Source: an uncultured Elusimicrobiales bacterium
GTDB lineage: Bacteria; Elusimicrobiota; Elusimicrobia; Elusimicrobiales; Elusimicrobiaceae
NCBI GenBank assembly: GCA_944325235.1
Contig: CALUZE010000028.1
Location: 1 to 11,555, forward strand
Length of the DNA stretch: 11,555 bases
Direction: 5' to 3'
Positions 1 to 7,454 of this stretch are shown here, piece after piece; the first letter of the stretch is position 1; every line of letters starts with the position of its first letter. The notes beneath the pieces are model-generated. The model had not been told where the DNA came from and searched no databases. It worked only from the letters and a program-made list of their open reading frames with translations. A program made the translations under genes and the position numbers.

Positions 1-5
1 ATAGC

Positions 6-887
6 TTACTCCTTGCTTTTTGGATGTGCGTGGTCATACACGCTTTTTAATTTTTCAAGCGACACGTGGGTATACACTTGCGTCGCGGCTAAACTTTTGT
101 GGCCCAGCATTTCCTGCAAACTGCGCAAATCACAGCCGTTGTTCAGCAGGTGGGTGGCAAACGAGTGGCGCAGGCTGTGCGGGGTAACTTTGCGCGCCAG
201 GTGCGATGCTATGGCCGTATTTTTAAAAATGTACGCCAGCCCGTCCCCCGTCAGCGGTTTGCCGTTTTTGTTTAAAAACAGCGCATCGTCCGGCTGGGGG
301 TTTTTGCGGCAGGCCAGGTACGTTTTCAAGGCGTCCAGTGCGGCATCCGTTACGGGCACGAGCCGTTCCTTGGAGCCTTTCCCGAATACTTTTACAATCC
401 CGTTAAAAAAATCAATGTCTTTCACGCGCAGCCCCGTCACTTCGCTGCGGCGCAGCCCGCTGGAGTACATCAGTTCAAACAGGGCTTTGTCGCGCGCGGC
501 AAAATGTTTGCTGTGCGCGGCCGTGTCCAGCAGGCGTTCGGTTTCTTCTACCGACAGAAACTTGGGCAAAATCCGCTCCCGCTTGGGCGCCGGCAGCAGT
601 TTAAACGGGTTTCTTTCCAGCTGTCCCTGCTCCAGCAAAAACGACGCAAAACTGCGCAAAGACGCAATTTTGCGCAACACCGTATTGCGGGCCGGCTGGT
701 GCTGCGTTTGCAGCGCGGCTAAAAACGAGCGGATATTGGCCGACGTAAAATAGCGCCAATCGTTTTGGTTGCGCTTTTTAAAAAAGAGCAAAAATTCCTG
801 CAGGTCCGCCCGGTAGCTGCGGATTGTGTGGGGCGAAAAGTTTTTGTTTTGCAAATGGACTAAAAACGCCTGAATCCATTGTTCCAT
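6..887 (-). CDS. xerC: Xer-type tyrosine recombinase (XerC/XerD family)
   Basis: This 293-residue protein has the full length of XerC/XerD. These enzymes cut and rejoin DNA at dif-like sites through a 3'-phosphotyrosine link and resolve chromosome dimers before division. Residues about 1-90 match the SAM-like N-terminal core-binding domain (starting MEQWIQAFLVHL). Residues about 105-285 are the catalytic domain. The catalytic set is visible: Arg146 in GLRRSE, Lys170 in GKGSKER, His237 and Arg240 in PHSLRH, His263 in LGHKS and the nucleophile Tyr272 in VYTHV. The ATG is preceded by a strong GGGAGG six bases upstream. It lies 20 bases after topA and ends five bases before the window edge, as the last gene seen of the operon. 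Linkage to topA and dprA is commoner for XerC than XerD, but the XerC/XerD choice cannot be settled from this sequence. No dif-like site was found in the window. Confidence 0.93.
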   Translation of the reverse strand: MEQWIQAFLVHLQNKNFSPHTIRSYRADLQEFLLFFKKRNQNDWRYFTSANIRSFLAALQTQHQPARNTVLRKIASLRSFASFLLEQGQLERNPFKLLPAPKRERILPKFLSVEETERLLDTAAHSKHFAARDKALFELMYSSGLRRSEVTGLRVKDIDFFNGIVKVFGKGSKERLVPVTDAALDALKTYLACRKNPQPDDALFLNKNGKPLTGDGLAYIFKNTAIASHLARKVTPHSLRHSFATHLLNNGCDLRSLQEMLGHKSLAATQVYTHVSLEKLKSVYDHAHPKSKE

Positions 888-893
888 TTTCCG

Positions 894-899
894 CCTCCC
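894..899 (-). promoter_or_regulatory. Ribosome binding site of xerC
   Basis: On the minus strand GGGAGG lies six bases before the ATG at 887, in the 20-base gap after the topA stop. It supports the chosen start and shows that xerC can be translated independently of topA. Confidence 0.7.
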
Positions 900-907
900 G
901 CGCCGGG

Positions 908-3199
908 TTATTTGGCCGGCGCCGCGTTTGTTTTGGCGGCGTGGGCCGCTTTAATCTGTACAATTTCTTCCGGCGTTACGGTCACGATGTTTTTGCATTT
1001 GGGGTAGCCGGAGCAGCCCAAAAATTCCCCGCGTTTGGACGTGCGCAACACCATCGGTTTGCCGCATTTGTCGCACAAACGGTCCGTAACAATCGGGCCG
1101 GTGGACGCCACTTTGTGGCCTTCGGCATCCAGCGAGTAGGTGTTTTTACACTTGGGATAGGCCGAGCACGCCAAAAATTTGCCGCGCCGCCCGGTGCGGA
1201 TGACCATCGGGGCGCCGCATTTATCGCAAATTTCGTCCGTTTTTTCGGGCTGGACTTTTTCGCCGGAGCTGGTCAAATTGATTTTGCCTTTGCACGTCGG
1301 GTCGCTGCAGACGAGGTATTCCCCAAAGCGGCTTCTTTTCTTGAGCATCATTTTGCCGCAGATGGGGCATTTTTCGTCGGTTTCTTTGGCGGCCGGGCGC
1401 TGCATGCCTTTGTCGGCTTCGTCCAGTTCCTGTTTGAAATTGGTGTAAAAGTCGGACAGCAGTTTCACCCATTCCTGGTTGCCTTCGGCCACCTGGTCCA
1501 GCTGTTCTTCCACGCCGGCGGTGTAGGAAAGGTCCATAATTTCTTTAAAGAAATCTTTTAAGCTGTCCGTGACCGTAATGCCCAGGTCCGTCGCCACGAG
1601 CTTGCTGGTTTTGGGCTGGCGGGCAATGTACTTGCGGTCCAAAATCGTTTTAATCGTGGGCGCGTACGTGGACGGACGGCCGATGCCGTGCTTTTCAAGC
1701 GTTTTAATCAGGCTGGCTTCGTTGTAGCAGGGCGGCGGGGTGGTTTTGTGGTCTTTGGTTTTAATATCCAAGAGCTTTAACTCGTCCCCTTCCGTCAGCA
1801 CCGGCAAGAGCGCGCTGCCGTCTTCTTTTTCTTCGGCGGAGTCGTCGTCCTGGTCTTTATAAATGGATAAATAGCCCGGGAATTTGACCGTGCGCCCGCT
1901 GGCACGCAGGACGCATTCTTTTTCGCTTCCGGCGGCAATGTCAATGGACACGGTGTTAAAAACCGCATCGGCCATTTGGCTGGCCACAAATCGCAGCCAG
2001 ATGAGTTCGTACAATTTGTACTGGTCGGCGGTTAAGTAGGGCTTCATGGCCTGCGGGGTGCGGCGCACGTCCGTCGGGTGGATAGATTCGTGCGCTTCCT
2101 GCGCGCCCATTACTTTGCTTTTGTAGACGGGTTGTTTGGCCGGCACAAAAGCGGGGCCGTATTTCTCGCCGATGAATTTTTTGGTCTGTTCCTGCAGCAG
2201 TTTGGACACGTTAAACGAGTCCGTTCTCATATAGGTAATCAAACCGACGGTCTGGCCCGAAATTTCAATCCCTTCGTACAAGTGTTGGGCCGTCATCATC
2301 GTTTTTTGAGACGGGAAGCCTAATTTGTTGTAGGCGTCCTGCTGCATGGAGCTGGTGATAAAAGGCGGTTTGGGTTTTTGTTTGACTTCTTTCTTTTCCA
2401 CCTTCAAAACGGTGTTGGGCCCTTTGCGCAGTACGTCCGAAAGCGGGGCCAGCTTTTCCGGCTTGTCAAAAACGGTGGTTTTTACTTTGTAATCTTCGGC
2501 AAACAGTTTATACGTGGTGGTTTGTTCCACGTTTTTGCCCTGCCACTTGGTTACGCGCGCCCAAAACGAGGGGGCCGCGCCGGGTTTTTCAAACTGGGCG
2601 CCGATGGTCCAGTATTCCTGTTCTTTAAATTCGGCAATTTCTTTGGCGCGTTCGGCCAGCAGCCGCACGGCTACCGACTGTACCCGCCCGGCCGATAAGC
2701 CGGAGGTGATTTTTTTCCACAAGAGGGGGGATAATTTGTACCCGACAATGCGGTCCAAAATGCGCCGGGCCTGCTGGGCGTTGACGAGGTTCTCGTCAAT
2801 TTTGCGGGCGTGCGCAAAAGATTCCTTAATAGCCGCCGGGGTAATTTCGTGGAAGTAAATGCGCTGGTAGCGGTCCTTGGGCAGTTTTAACAATTCCACC
2901 AAGTGCCACGCGATGGCTTCCCCTTCGCGGTCAGGGTCGGTAGCGAGGTAAATTTCGCTGGCGTTTTTGGCTGCGGCCGTCAGTTCCGCAATCAGCCGTT
3001 TGGCGCGGTCCACCGGCACATAGGTGGGTTTAAAGCCGTGTTCAATATCTACCCCAATGTCTTTGGAAGGCAAATCCCGCACGTGCCCGAACGAACTGCG
3101 CACGATGTAGTCGTTGCCCAGGATTTTGCTGATGGTTTTCTGCTTGGTGGGAGATTCTACGATAACCAGCTTTTTGCCTTTTGGATGGGTGGTTGCCAT
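908..3199 (-). CDS. topA: DNA topoisomerase I (type IA)
   Basis: This 763-residue type IA topoisomerase relaxes negatively supercoiled DNA by passing one strand through a transient 5'-phosphotyrosine break. The Toprim domain lies at about residues 9-125, with Glu15 in LVIVESPTK and the acidic pair Asp88/Asp90 in ATDPDREGEAIAWH. The catalytic tyrosine is Tyr323 in LITYMRTDS, followed by the conserved HESIHPTD and HGIGRPSTYA signatures. The C-terminus carries three four-cysteine zinc fingers: C611/C614/C631/C636, C658/C661/C678/C684 and C709/C712/C729/C735. It ends in a short Ala/Lys-rich tail. All key residues are present and the length is normal for a three-finger form (E. coli TopA is about 865 residues). 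The gene starts 20 bases after dprA, with AAGGAAG seven bases before ATG, and is followed 20 bases later by xerC. The dprA-topA-xerC order is a common bacterial arrangement. Confidence 0.97.
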   Translation of the reverse strand: MATTHPKGKKLVIVESPTKQKTISKILGNDYIVRSSFGHVRDLPSKDIGVDIEHGFKPTYVPVDRAKRLIAELTAAAKNASEIYLATDPDREGEAIAWHLVELLKLPKDRYQRIYFHEITPAAIKESFAHARKIDENLVNAQQARRILDRIVGYKLSPLLWKKITSGLSAGRVQSVAVRLLAERAKEIAEFKEQEYWTIGAQFEKPGAAPSFWARVTKWQGKNVEQTTTYKLFAEDYKVKTTVFDKPEKLAPLSDVLRKGPNTVLKVEKKEVKQKPKPPFITSSMQQDAYNKLGFPSQKTMMTAQHLYEGIEISGQTVGLITYMRTDSFNVSKLLQEQTKKFIGEKYGPAFVPAKQPVYKSKVMGAQEAHESIHPTDVRRTPQAMKPYLTADQYKLYELIWLRFVASQMADAVFNTVSIDIAAGSEKECVLRASGRTVKFPGYLSIYKDQDDDSAEEKEDGSALLPVLTEGDELKLLDIKTKDHKTTPPPCYNEASLIKTLEKHGIGRPSTYAPTIKTILDRKYIARQPKTSKLVATDLGITVTDSLKDFFKEIMDLSYTAGVEEQLDQVAEGNQEWVKLLSDFYTNFKQELDEADKGMQRPAAKETDEKCPICGKMMLKKRSRFGEYLVCSDPTCKGKINLTSSGEKVQPEKTDEICDKCGAPMVIRTGRRGKFLACSAYPKCKNTYSLDAEGHKVASTGPIVTDRLCDKCGKPMVLRTSKRGEFLGCSGYPKCKNIVTVTPEEIVQIKAAHAAKTNAAPAK

Positions 3200-3206
3200 A
3201 TATTCA

Positions 3207-3213
3207 CTTCCTT
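3207..3213 (-). promoter_or_regulatory. Ribosome binding site of topA
   Basis: On the minus strand AAGGAAG ends seven bases before the topA ATG at 3199. It sits in the 20-base spacer after the dprA stop codon. Confidence 0.6.
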
Positions 3214-3219
3214 ATCAAG

Positions 3220-4356
3220 TTAAAATTTGCTTCTGCTGTACAGGCCGTTTTCGCAGGCCAGGAACCCCTTTACTTCCAGTTCAAACAGCAAAGACGCCGC
3301 TTCCGGCACGTCGGCGCCGAGGGCCTCGGCAATTTGGTCCAAACTGGCTTGCCCGCCGCCTACGGCGTTCATCACCTCGCGTTGGCGAGGGGTTAAATCT
3401 TCTTCCGGTTTGGGCGGGGTATGCGGGTCTTTTTCAAAGAATCGCGCATCCAGCCCAAAGCGCAGCTGCTGTGGTATATAGTCTAGTATATCTGCAACGG
3501 CGGTTACAACCCCCGCCCCGTCCCGTATGAGGGCGTTGGGGCCGCCGGACTGCGGGCTGTCTATCGGGCCGGGCACGGCCAAAACGTCTTTGCCCATTTC
3601 CAGGGCGAGCTTGGCCGTAATCAGGGCGCCGGACTTGATTTCCCCTTCAATCACCACGACCGGCTGCGACAGCGCCGCAATAATGCGGTTGCGCCGCGGA
3701 AAGTGGAAAGCATTGGGCGGGCTGTTAAACGGCAGTTCGCTGACGACCGCCCCGCCGTATTGCAAAACGGCTTTTTCCAGCGCGCGGTTTTCCGGCGGGT
3801 AACACCGCCCTACGCCCGTGCCGATGACGCCCACCGTGGGCTTTTTAAGGCGTACGGCCGCGGCGTGGCATTCGCTGTCCACCCCGCGGGCTAACCCGCT
3901 GACAATGACTACCCCGCATTGGGCCAAGTCGCCCGCCAGTTTGGCGGCGGCGCGGCGGCCGTAGGGGGTAATTTTGCGCGTGCCCACCATCCCCACGCAG
4001 GCTTGTTCGGCCGGCGGCAGTTTGCCCAGTACATATAAGGCGATGGGGGACTCTTTGATGTTGCGCAGCGATTGGGGATATTCGTCGTCTTCCGGCACGT
4101 AGATGTGCCCGCCCAAGGCGGCGGTTTTGTCCCATTCCTCTTGCGGGTTGACGGCGTGGGCTTCTTTTAACAGGCGTGCGGCCGAGGACGGATTTAAATT
4201 GGCTTCGCGCGATAGGGTTTCCGCGTCCTGGCGCAGAATTTCCTGCGCGGAACCGAAAATTTCAATCAGCCGTTCCAGCCAATCCGCGCGGAAGAATAAA
4301 CACGCGTTTACTTGAATGCGGGCCAGCCGTTCGGCGGCGGAGACAGAAGGGTTCAT
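3220..4356 (-). CDS. dprA: DNA processing protein DprA (Smf family)
   Basis: DprA binds incoming single-stranded DNA during natural transformation, protects it and loads RecA. From the ATG at 4356 the product is 378 residues. Residues about 1-70 form a helix-hairpin-helix/SAM-like N-terminal region. Residues about 80-290 are the Rossmann-like core with family signatures VGTRKITPYGR (122-133), SGLARGVDSECHAAA (153-167), FPRRNRIIAALS (219-230), SGALITAKLALEMG (242-255) and AVPGP (260-264). Residues about 320-375 form the C-terminal winged-helix domain (LTPRQREVMNAV onward) found in many DprA proteins. The frame stays open upstream to an ATG at 4557. That 67-residue extension overlaps comM, is compositionally odd and does not match DprA, so I rejected it. 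The chosen ATG overlaps the comM stop by one base (TGATG), and AAGGAG lies 13 bases upstream. Coupling to comM fits a shared role in transformation. Confidence 0.95.
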   Translation of the reverse strand: MNPSVSAAERLARIQVNACLFFRADWLERLIEIFGSAQEILRQDAETLSREANLNPSSAARLLKEAHAVNPQEEWDKTAALGGHIYVPEDDEYPQSLRNIKESPIALYVLGKLPPAEQACVGMVGTRKITPYGRRAAAKLAGDLAQCGVVIVSGLARGVDSECHAAAVRLKKPTVGVIGTGVGRCYPPENRALEKAVLQYGGAVVSELPFNSPPNAFHFPRRNRIIAALSQPVVVIEGEIKSGALITAKLALEMGKDVLAVPGPIDSPQSGGPNALIRDGAGVVTAVADILDYIPQQLRFGLDARFFEKDPHTPPKPEEDLTPRQREVMNAVGGGQASLDQIAEALGADVPEAASLLFELEVKGFLACENGLYSRSKF

Positions 4357-5894
4357 CAGATATCGGCCACTCCTTTGCGGTCCATCGGGCGGTACTGCAT
4401 CACTTCCACCAGGTGTTTTACTTCTATATTTTCTTTGCCGTCCAGGTCGGCAATGGTGCGGGCGGTTTTTAAAATTTTGTCCAAACTGCGCGCACTGAGG
4501 CCCAGCTTGCGCATGGCGGCTTCCAGCACGCGGTCCGCTTCCGGCGGCAGGGGGCAAAATTCTTTAATTTCGCGCGGCGTCATAAAGGCGTTGGCCGGGG
4601 TGGCCGAATGCGCAAAGCGCTTGCGCTGGATGTCGCGCGCCTGCAATACCCGCTCGCGGATTTGGGCGGAGGTGTCGCCTTCGCTTTTCTTGTTCCAATC
4701 CGTGTATTTAACGGGGTTTAAATTGACGGTTAAATCAATGCGGTCCAACAGCGGCCCCGACAGGCGCGATTTGTAGCGGTTGACTTGCATCGGCGTGCAG
4801 GTGCAGGGGGTGACCGGGTCCCCCAGGTGGCCGCAGGGGCACGGGTTCATGGCGGCCAGCAGGGTAAAGCGGGCCGGATACGTGACGGTCTCTTTCGCAC
4901 GGGAAATGGTCACGCGGCCGTTTTCCAGCGGTTCGCGCAGCACTTCCAGGGCGGAGCGGGAAAACTCGGCAAATTCGTCCAAAAACAGCACGCCGTTATG
5001 CGCCAAAGACACTTCCCCCGGGCGCGGCGTAGAGCCCCCGCCGATGAGCGCCACATCCGAAATGGTGTGGTGCGGGTCCCGAAACGGGCGGCGGGTTAAG
5101 AGCTTGCTCTTGCCGATTAAATTGCAAATGGAATAAATTTTGGTGATTTCCAGCGCTTCTTCCTGCGTCAGCGGCGGCAAAATGCCCGCAAAGCGCTTGG
5201 CCAGCATACTTTTGCCCGTGCCTGGCAGCCCAATCATCAGTACGTTGTGCCCGCCGGCGGCGGCAATTTCCAGCGCGCGTTTGGCCAAGGCCTGGCCTTT
5301 GACGTCCGAAAAATCCAGTTCCGGGGTAATTTCTTCTTCCGGTTCCGGCACAAACGCCAGCTTGACGGCACTTTCGTCCAGTTTCCCTTCCAGATATAAA
5401 GCGAGGTCTTTTAAGGTATGCGGCGTGATGAACGGGGTGCCGGACACTTGCCCTTCCAGCACGTTTTGCGGGGGAATAACGGCCGTTTTGCCCAAATTTT
5501 TGCAGGAAATCAACATCGGCAGAACGCCCGCGCACGGCCGCAGCGAGCCGTCCAACGCCAATTCCCCCAATACCAGGAGGTTTTTGATTTTGTCCGCAGC
5601 GTCTTCGGACAGTTGGCCGGACGCCGCCAAGATGCCCAGCGCAATGGGCAGGTCAAACTGGGTGCCGCTTTTGCGCAGTTCGGCCGGGCTTAGGTTGACG
5701 GTAATGCGTTTGTTGGGGAAATCAAAACCGCTGTTGCGTACGGCCGCCACCACGCGTTCTTTGCTTTCGCGCACTTCCGCGTCCGGCAAGCCGACAACGG
5801 CCAACGTAGGCATACCCGCGGCGATATCCACTTCCACGGATACGGCAAAGCCTTCTATCCCTTTAATGGCGCCGGTGCATACGTTGGCCAGCAT
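4356..5894 (-). CDS. comM: ComM/YifB-family Mg-chelatase-like AAA+ ATPase
   Basis: This 512-residue protein has the usual length of YifB/ComM. ComM is known as a hexameric helicase that promotes branch migration during natural transformation. The N-terminal ChlI/Lon-protease-like domain spans about residues 1-165 (ending near TPFITPHTLKDL). The Mg-chelatase AAA+ domain is at about 190-395, with Walker A GLPGTGKS (222-229), Walker B VLFLDEF (302-308) and the LLDRIDL arginine motif (Arg385). A cysteine cluster, NPCPCG (350-355) then CTC (364-366), is the zinc-binding-like insert typical of the family. The C-terminal Mg-chelatase domain is at about 410-510 (LSARSLDKILKTARTIADL). The ATG begins one base after the stop of the upstream lipoprotein gene with no clear Shine-Dalgarno, so translation is probably coupled. 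Its own stop overlaps the dprA start. YifB occurs in many species not known to be competent, so the adjoining dprA is the better hint of transformation. Confidence 0.95.
   Translation of the reverse strand: MLANVCTGAIKGIEGFAVSVEVDIAAGMPTLAVVGLPDAEVRESKERVVAAVRNSGFDFPNKRITVNLSPAELRKSGTQFDLPIALGILAASGQLSEDAADKIKNLLVLGELALDGSLRPCAGVLPMLISCKNLGKTAVIPPQNVLEGQVSGTPFITPHTLKDLALYLEGKLDESAVKLAFVPEPEEEITPELDFSDVKGQALAKRALEIAAAGGHNVLMIGLPGTGKSMLAKRFAGILPPLTQEEALEITKIYSICNLIGKSKLLTRRPFRDPHHTISDVALIGGGSTPRPGEVSLAHNGVLFLDEFAEFSRSALEVLREPLENGRVTISRAKETVTYPARFTLLAAMNPCPCGHLGDPVTPCTCTPMQVNRYKSRLSGPLLDRIDLTVNLNPVKYTDWNKKSEGDTSAQIRERVLQARDIQRKRFAHSATPANAFMTPREIKEFCPLPPEADRVLEAAMRKLGLSARSLDKILKTARTIADLDGKENIEVKHLVEVMQYRPMDRKGVADI
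4370..4375 (-). promoter_or_regulatory. Ribosome binding site deciding the dprA start
   Basis: AAGGAG on the minus strand lies inside the end of comM, 13 bases before the ATG at 4356. The spacing is a little long. It nevertheless supports the 4356 start over the upstream in-frame ATG at 4557, together with the one-base overlap of the comM stop. Confidence 0.5.
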
Positions 5895-5895
5895 A

Positions 5896-7002
5896 TCAGT
5901 TAAAGCTCAGTACGATGGCGTCAGGGGCGATGGATACCACCGTAAAATTGACGTTATACTTGCGGATGATTTTGGCGGCCAGTTCTTCCGGGGTGGAAAT
6001 GTTGGCCGAGATTTCAAACTGGCCGGCCGAATTGGCGTAGCGGACCAGGTTGAAGTCCTCAATCTCGCGCAAGTTGCGCAGGATGTCCTGCACTTGTTTT
6101 AGGCGTTCAATGTTGCCGATGTCTTTAATCGTAACGTTGAACACTTTGGCCGAGTTGATGGCCGCGGTAATCGGTTCCACCAATTGCTTGGCGGCCGCTT
6201 CGCACGCGGCGGAAATGGATTTTTGGGACGCAATTTCCTCCAGCGGGTCCAATCCGCTCAATTGGTCGGCTCCTTCCGCCACCACGGCATAGTTGTTGGT
6301 GGAGTAAACGCGGATGTTGGCCCGCGCGCGGTAGGATTTAAAGGGGGAAACCGTGCCCGGCAACGCCGTAAGCGGGTTGGTTACTACGTCCGCCATCACC
6401 ACAAAGCGCGCGCCTTCTTGGCGGGCTTGGTCAATGGTGGGGTTGGGGTTTTCAATATTATTTTGGCTTAAATTTTCCCCGTTGATGAGGGCAAACGAGG
6501 GGTTTTTTAAAGCGCGGTAGATGGCTTGTTTGCAGTCCTGGCTGAGGGAAACTTCGTCCCCCACCATTTCGCGCGAAGTAACCAAAATGTTGGTTTTCTT
6601 GGCGAAGGCGTCGGCCTCGGACTGTTTGATAATGTCGCCAATGTCTTTGACGAGCACCATCGCTTTGATTTGGGTGTAAAATTCATCGCCCTTGCGGTAG
6701 GATTTTTGCACGTGGCTGCGGCGGATGAACCCCGCCGTTTTGGACACGATTTTATCTTCCACCAGCTGGGCTTGTTCCACCGTGGTGGCCGAAGAAATAA
6801 ACACGCCGGCCACTTTTTCCACCGCGGCGCGCTGGGCGGCCACAATGCCGTCCTGCTTCATTTGTTTTAAATTGTTTTCATCGTACGGCACGAGCGAGTC
6901 GGCAATTACGTATTCGCCTTCCCCTTTCGGCCCGATGCGAAAAGAACTGCACGCCGTGAGCAGCAGCGTGCCGGAAAGAAGCAGCAAAAAGAGTTTTTTC
7001 AT
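5896..7002 (-). CDS. Lipoprotein with FlgT-N/LPP20-like domain
   Basis: This 368-residue lipoprotein has an n-region MKK, a Leu-rich h-region and lipobox LTAC, with lipidated Cys18 followed by Ser-Ser, so outer-membrane sorting is likely by the E. coli +2 rule. Residues about 45-120 have the pattern of the FlgT N-terminal/LPP20-like domain: a helix of Ala-spaced residues (GIVAAQRAAVEKVAG), then a hinge and two strands (AGFIRRSHVQKSYRKG, FYTQIKAMVLV). Residues about 135-285 look like the FlgT middle domain, with strand ARFVVMADVV and helix ISAACEAAAKQLVEPI. Residues about 287-366 form a separate alpha/beta, possibly ferredoxin-like, unit. FlgT acts at the flagellar H-ring of Vibrio, but no flagellar gene is seen here, so a flagellar role should not be assumed. 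The ATG overlaps the previous stop (ATGA), and GGAGG lies 10 bases upstream. Its exact function is unknown. Confidence 0.8.
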   Translation of the reverse strand: MKKLFLLLLSGTLLLTACSSFRIGPKGEGEYVIADSLVPYDENNLKQMKQDGIVAAQRAAVEKVAGVFISSATTVEQAQLVEDKIVSKTAGFIRRSHVQKSYRKGDEFYTQIKAMVLVKDIGDIIKQSEADAFAKKTNILVTSREMVGDEVSLSQDCKQAIYRALKNPSFALINGENLSQNNIENPNPTIDQARQEGARFVVMADVVTNPLTALPGTVSPFKSYRARANIRVYSTNNYAVVAEGADQLSGLDPLEEIASQKSISAACEAAAKQLVEPITAAINSAKVFNVTIKDIGNIERLKQVQDILRNLREIEDFNLVRYANSAGQFEISANISTPEELAAKIIRKYNVNFTVVSIAPDAIVLSFN

Positions 7003-7451
7003 TGGTTTTTAACCTCCGGGTCAAGGCCGGCCGCCTGCAGGCGTTTGCGGTCCAGGCGCATAATCACGCTGCAACCGCCGTCGTCCAGGTATTCGGTAGA
7101 CACCAGTTCCATCTGGCTGATGACGCCGTTGGCCGAGGTGTCAATCGTGCTGCCGGTGGAAACGGCGTCCACCACTTGCACATTGGCTTCCAGGTTGGCG
7201 CCGTAGAGCACTTCGGTGGCGCGCTGATAGGCGTGGGCGATGGCCGCTTCGCGGCTCATAATGCGGCGCTGGGAATCGGACGTATGCGCCGGGTTGGCCG
7301 CGCCAAACCCGCGGACCCACAGGTATTCGCTGTCTAACAGCGTATCGTTAAAGGCCGGCGCAATGGAGCCGTCTTTCACGGCGGACTTCATCGTGCCCGA
7401 GCACGCGCACAAACACAGCGCGGCCGTGCAAAGCATTAAAAGTTTTTTCAT
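6999..7451 (-). CDS. Small LPP20-like lipoprotein
   Basis: This 150-residue secreted lipoprotein has signal peptide MKKLLMLCTAALCLCAC. Lipobox LCAC gives Cys17 as the lipidated residue, with Ser at +2. After a short linker (to about residue 45), residues about 46-140 follow the LPP20/FlgT-N pattern: YLWVRGFGAANP, a helix with SREAAIAHAYQRATEVLYG, a variable hinge, and strands near VISQMELVSTEYL and CSVIMRLDRKRL. LPP20-type domains occur in envelope lipoproteins of many Gram-negative bacteria, and their biochemical role is mostly unknown. The gene starts three bases after the stop of the DnaA-like gene, with GAGG six bases before its ATG. Its stop overlaps the next start by four bases (ATGA), so the two lipoproteins are probably made in fixed proportion. 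The low number of charged residues and the small size suggest an accessory subunit, but no partner is proven. Confidence 0.75.
   Translation of the reverse strand: MKKLLMLCTAALCLCACSGTMKSAVKDGSIAPAFNDTLLDSEYLWVRGFGAANPAHTSDSQRRIMSREAAIAHAYQRATEVLYGANLEANVQVVDAVSTGSTIDTSANGVISQMELVSTEYLDDGGCSVIMRLDRKRLQAAGLDPEVKNQ
7013..7017 (-). promoter_or_regulatory. Ribosome binding site of the FlgT-like lipoprotein gene
   Basis: GGAGG on the minus strand lies inside the last codons of the small lipoprotein gene, 10 bases before the ATG at 7002. It fixes that start, which also overlaps the upstream TGA as ATGA. Confidence 0.6.
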
Positions 7452-7454
7452 AGG

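Noticed and set aside
13..753. 246-codon open frame on the plus strand opposite xerC
   Set aside because: The opposite strand encodes a complete Xer recombinase with all catalytic residues. The plus frame has no recognisable family and is a shadow of codon bias.
824..1561. 245-codon plus-strand frame opposite the topA zinc fingers
   Set aside because: Its Phe/Ala/Gly-rich composition mirrors the Lys/Ala codons of topA, and no domain is seen.
4357..4557. N-terminal extension of dprA by 67 codons to an upstream ATG
   Set aside because: It overlaps comM in another frame, is rich in Arg, Pro and Gly, and has no DprA similarity. The ATG at 4356 overlaps the comM stop and has a Shine-Dalgarno.
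5140..6102. 320-codon plus-strand frame, the longest antisense frame
   Set aside because: It spans the comM/lipoprotein junction opposite two well-supported genes. It has Ser/Arg-rich shadow composition and no domain signature.
5896..7002. Naming the larger lipoprotein flgT
   Set aside because: Only a domain-level resemblance is seen and no flagellar genes are nearby, so no gene symbol was given.
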